Shown piece by piece: positions 62,745 through 64,000 of a DNA stretch of 64,000 nt. Both the position numbers and the translations under genes were made by a program. Each line of letters opens with the position of its first letter. Position 1 is the stretch's first letter. Origin of the DNA: an uncultured Armatimonadota bacterium (lineage in GTDB: Bacteria > Armatimonadota > Fimbriimonadia > Fimbriimonadales > Fimbriimonadaceae); contig CAIUHP010000048.1 in NCBI GenBank assembly GCA_903899015.1, positions 21,362-85,361 of the forward strand, written 5' to 3'. Under the pieces are notes generated by a model. It ran no database searches, was not told where the DNA came from, and worked only from the letters and a program-made list of their open reading frames with translations.

Positions 62745-63084
62745 ACTCGACGATTCCGTCCCCGGAAGTGGTCGCGGACTTGCGATTACCAAAAATCGAA
62801 GTCGCTAACCTAAATATTTGACTACTCTGCAATCTATCCGGTCCCCTTGCAACCCACCAATTGCGGCATCCCGACCCCGGAGCGGGTCGCGGCATTTAGC
62901 CCCGCGTCGCGAAGCGCCGTGGGGTATGGGGCGAATATCCAATCCGACCCCGGAGCGGGTCGCGGACTTGCGATTACCAACAATCGAAGACGCTAACCTA
63001 AATATTTGACTACTCTGCAATCTATCCGGTCGCCTTGCAACCCACCAATTGCGGCATCCCGACCCCGGAGCGGGTCGCAGAACT

Positions 63085-63125
63085 TAGCCCCGGGTCACCA
63101 CCGTGGTGCACCCGGGGTAAAAGGC
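63085..63125 (+). repeat. Hairpin B copy 2
   Basis: TAGCCCCGGGTCACC, ACCGTGGTGCACCCGGGG and AAAAGGC, nearly identical to copy 1; between hairpin A copies at 63061 and 63139. A degraded version lies at 62896-62931 in the unit between them. Confidence 0.75.
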
Positions 63126-63328
63126 GTACGCCGACCCCGACCCCGGAGCGGGTCGCATACGCGCGGTGACCAACTTTCGGCGTAGCAACACCAAAATCTA
63201 TCTGATTTCCGACAACCCACCGAACACCGAATCCGACCCCGGAGCGGGTCGCATACGCACGGTGACCAACTTTCGGCGTCGCCAATTTCTAAAAGAACTC
63301 TGAAAATCCGTCGTATCATGACCGAATC

Positions 63329-63778
63329 ATGGCTCACTCGTATTCCGCACTATATGTGCATATTGTCTTTGCCACGAAAGGTCGAACTGCTCTTCTATCA
63401 GATATCAGAGTCCGCGAAGAAATGCACGCATATTTGGGCGGCACCTGTAGGGATTTGAAATGTCCAACCCTAATTGTAGGCGGCGTTGCCGACCATGTTC
63501 ATATTTTGGCAAATCAAAGTCGATCAGTTGCTCTTGCGGATGTCATACGTGAATTGAAGAAGGTATCGATAATGTGGATGAAAGACAAAGAACATATGAA
63601 ATTCGGATGGCAAGATGGATATGGTGCCTTCTCGTTTGGGAAGGACGAGCTTCCTCGATTGGTCCAATACGTCGGGAATCAAGAAGAGCACCATAAGAAA
63701 GTGAGCCTCGATGACGAATATCGTGCGCTTTTGACAGAAGCCGGAATCTCATTTGACGATAAGTTCCTCTGGGGATGA
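63329..63778 (+). CDS. tnpA: IS200-type Y1 (HUH) transposase
   Basis: 149 residues, complete length for IS200/IS605-family TnpA. YSALYVHIVFATKGRTALLS opens the fold, VGGVADHVHILANQ has the metal-binding HUH motif (HVH), and LVQYVGNQEEHHKKVS carries the nucleophile Tyr (near residue 115) and helix-D residues; the end GISFDDKFLWG is usual. Single-strand DNA transposases of this type need hairpin ends. No TnpB or IscB accessory gene follows. It is placed between oppositely oriented arrays of the hairpin A repeat, unlike a standard IS200, which has one hairpin per end in the same strand sense. Confidence 0.94.
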   Translation: MAHSYSALYVHIVFATKGRTALLSDIRVREEMHAYLGGTCRDLKCPTLIVGGVADHVHILANQSRSVALADVIRELKKVSIMWMKDKEHMKFGWQDGYGAFSFGKDELPRLVQYVGNQEEHHKKVSLDDEYRALLTEAGISFDDKFLWG

Positions 63779-63793
63779 TCTAACCATGCGTAT

Positions 63794-64000
63794 GCGACCC
63801 GCGCTGGGGTCGAAATCGGCTATCGCCTCTTACCCCGGGTGCACCACGGAGGTGACCCCGGTCTAAAGATATTCGACCCACTACGGGGTCGGGATGCCGC
63901 GTGCGGTGGGTTGCAGGGACCAGAATGATTTTGGTGCAGACGAAGAATTTGGTTTCGCTGCGCCGATTGTTAGTAACCATGCATATGCGACCCGAGCTGG
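63794..64000 (-). repeat. Right palindrome array, inverted (three copies, last cut)
   Basis: Hairpin A in reverse orientation at 63794-63811, 63874-63890 and from 63987 to the window edge (truncated). Spacings 80 and 113 mirror those of the left array (78 and 115). TAACCATGC(G/A)TATGCGACCC at 63781 and 63974 shows a period of 193. Reverse-complemented, the region lines up with the left 188-bp unit (TTGCAACCCACC, GCGGCATCCCGACCCC, and the CCGTGGTGCACCCGGGGTAA block). Confidence 0.9.
63825..63865 (-). repeat. Hairpin B copy 3, inverted
   Basis: GCCTCTTACCCCGGGTGCACC followed by ACGGAGGTGACCCCGGTCTA; the reverse complement matches hairpin B copy 1 and 2 along its length. It lies between two inverted hairpin A copies, as on the left. 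Confidence 0.78.

Larger units (their letters stand above)
62680..63252 (+). repeat. Left palindrome array (seven copies of hairpin A)
   Basis: Hairpin A (consensus CGACCCCGGAGCGGGTCG) starts, counting from the G of GACCC, at 62680, 62758, 62873, 62946, 63061, 63139 and 63235, spacings 78, 115, 73, 115, 78 and 96. Five have the consensus loop; 62680 and 62758 vary. The arms CGACCC/GGGTCG pair with a one-base bulge and a GAG loop. 62758-62945 and 62946-63133 are tandem copies of a 188-bp unit. No open frame with family features occurs; frames here only translate the repeats. Confidence 0.92.

Noticed and set aside
62680..63252. Repeat array could be a CRISPR
   Set aside because: Repeats are 18-bp palindromes, the spacers are themselves repeated, spacings alternate, and there are no cas genes.
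62629..63337. Minus-strand frames in the repeat region (62629-62895, 62805-63020, 63022-63285 and 63095-63337)
   Set aside because: They translate the palindromic units and so repeat the same peptide; no family match and no ribosome site.
63780..63980. 66-codon minus-strand frame downstream of tnpA
   Set aside because: It also consists of repeat sequence.

Overview
The window reads as a chromosome segment of a didermic, free-living heterotroph, most probably an Armatimonadota (Fimbriimonas-like) bacterium. This is inferred from gene content, not from a search. The pointers are large DUF1559-type prepilins with the [16 protein letters not shown] start, a hybrid type II secretion/type IV pilus operon with PilMN-, PilO- and PilP-like parts, Gly-rich secreted proteins, MCE and secretin genes that need an outer membrane, and frequent GTG/TTG starts. 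Most of the window is ordinary core chromosome with short gaps and many 4-base stop/start overlaps. The two ends differ: both carry Y1 (HUH) transposase relatives.

Layout. 1-474: edge of a RAYT-like gene that has lost its catalytic residues. 0.5-5.5 kb: PII protein, PhoR-like kinase, DigH-like glycosidase, LmeA-like lipid-binding protein, pyrF, a small membrane protein. 5.6-7.3 kb: tRNA-Leu(UAG) and three DUF421 (YetF-like) membrane genes. 7.3-7.9 kb: a long leader without genes. 7.9-20.2 kb: the secretion/pilus operon gspE-F-G-H-I-J-K, a PilM-PilN fusion, PilO-like, PilP-like, secretin gspD and a Spy-like secreted protein, closed by a clear terminator. 20.3-26.1 kb: GH20 hexosaminidase plus sugar ABC transporter without ATPase. 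26.1-28.6 kb: PAP2 phosphatase and an ECF sigma/anti-sigma pair. 28.8-31.6 kb: a possibly frameshifted membrane gene, leuB, an MFS transporter. 31.6-37.6 kb: prepilin, clpC, an MCE protein with a barrel-like C-terminus, rplI. 37.7-43.8 kb: MocR regulator, PrxQ, MacB-like permease with MacA-like adaptor, C39-like peptidase. 43.9-51.5 kb: rpsD, small genes, amidohydrolase, PhnW-like aminotransferase, trpA, pgk, deacetylase-like and EVE proteins. 51.7-60.9 kb: a second prepilin with a small partner, TPR-sulfotransferase, a DUF4097/DUF2089 pair, two M32 carboxypeptidases, a Xer recombinase. 60.9-62.6 kb: a GT39-like glycosyltransferase.

The most unusual locus is 62.65-64.0 kb. An intact IS200-type Y1 transposase (63329-63778) sits between two arrays of a short bulged palindrome (CGACCC...GGGTCG arms, changing loops). 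There are seven copies on the left in one orientation and three on the right in the opposite orientation. The copies belong to a compound unit of about 190 bp that also carries a second palindrome. This resembles a REPtron (REP palindromes flanking a RAYT gene), but here the gene is of the IS200 type. The catalytically dead RAYT relative at the other end makes the pair more interesting.

How genes fit together: DigH-like glycosidase, GH20, the sugar ABC transporter, the deacetylase-like protein, M32 peptidases and the C39-like peptidase fit scavenging or turnover of amino-sugar polymers and peptides, with the secretion operon a plausible export route. All functional statements rest on recognised motifs read by eye. 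No database search was run.
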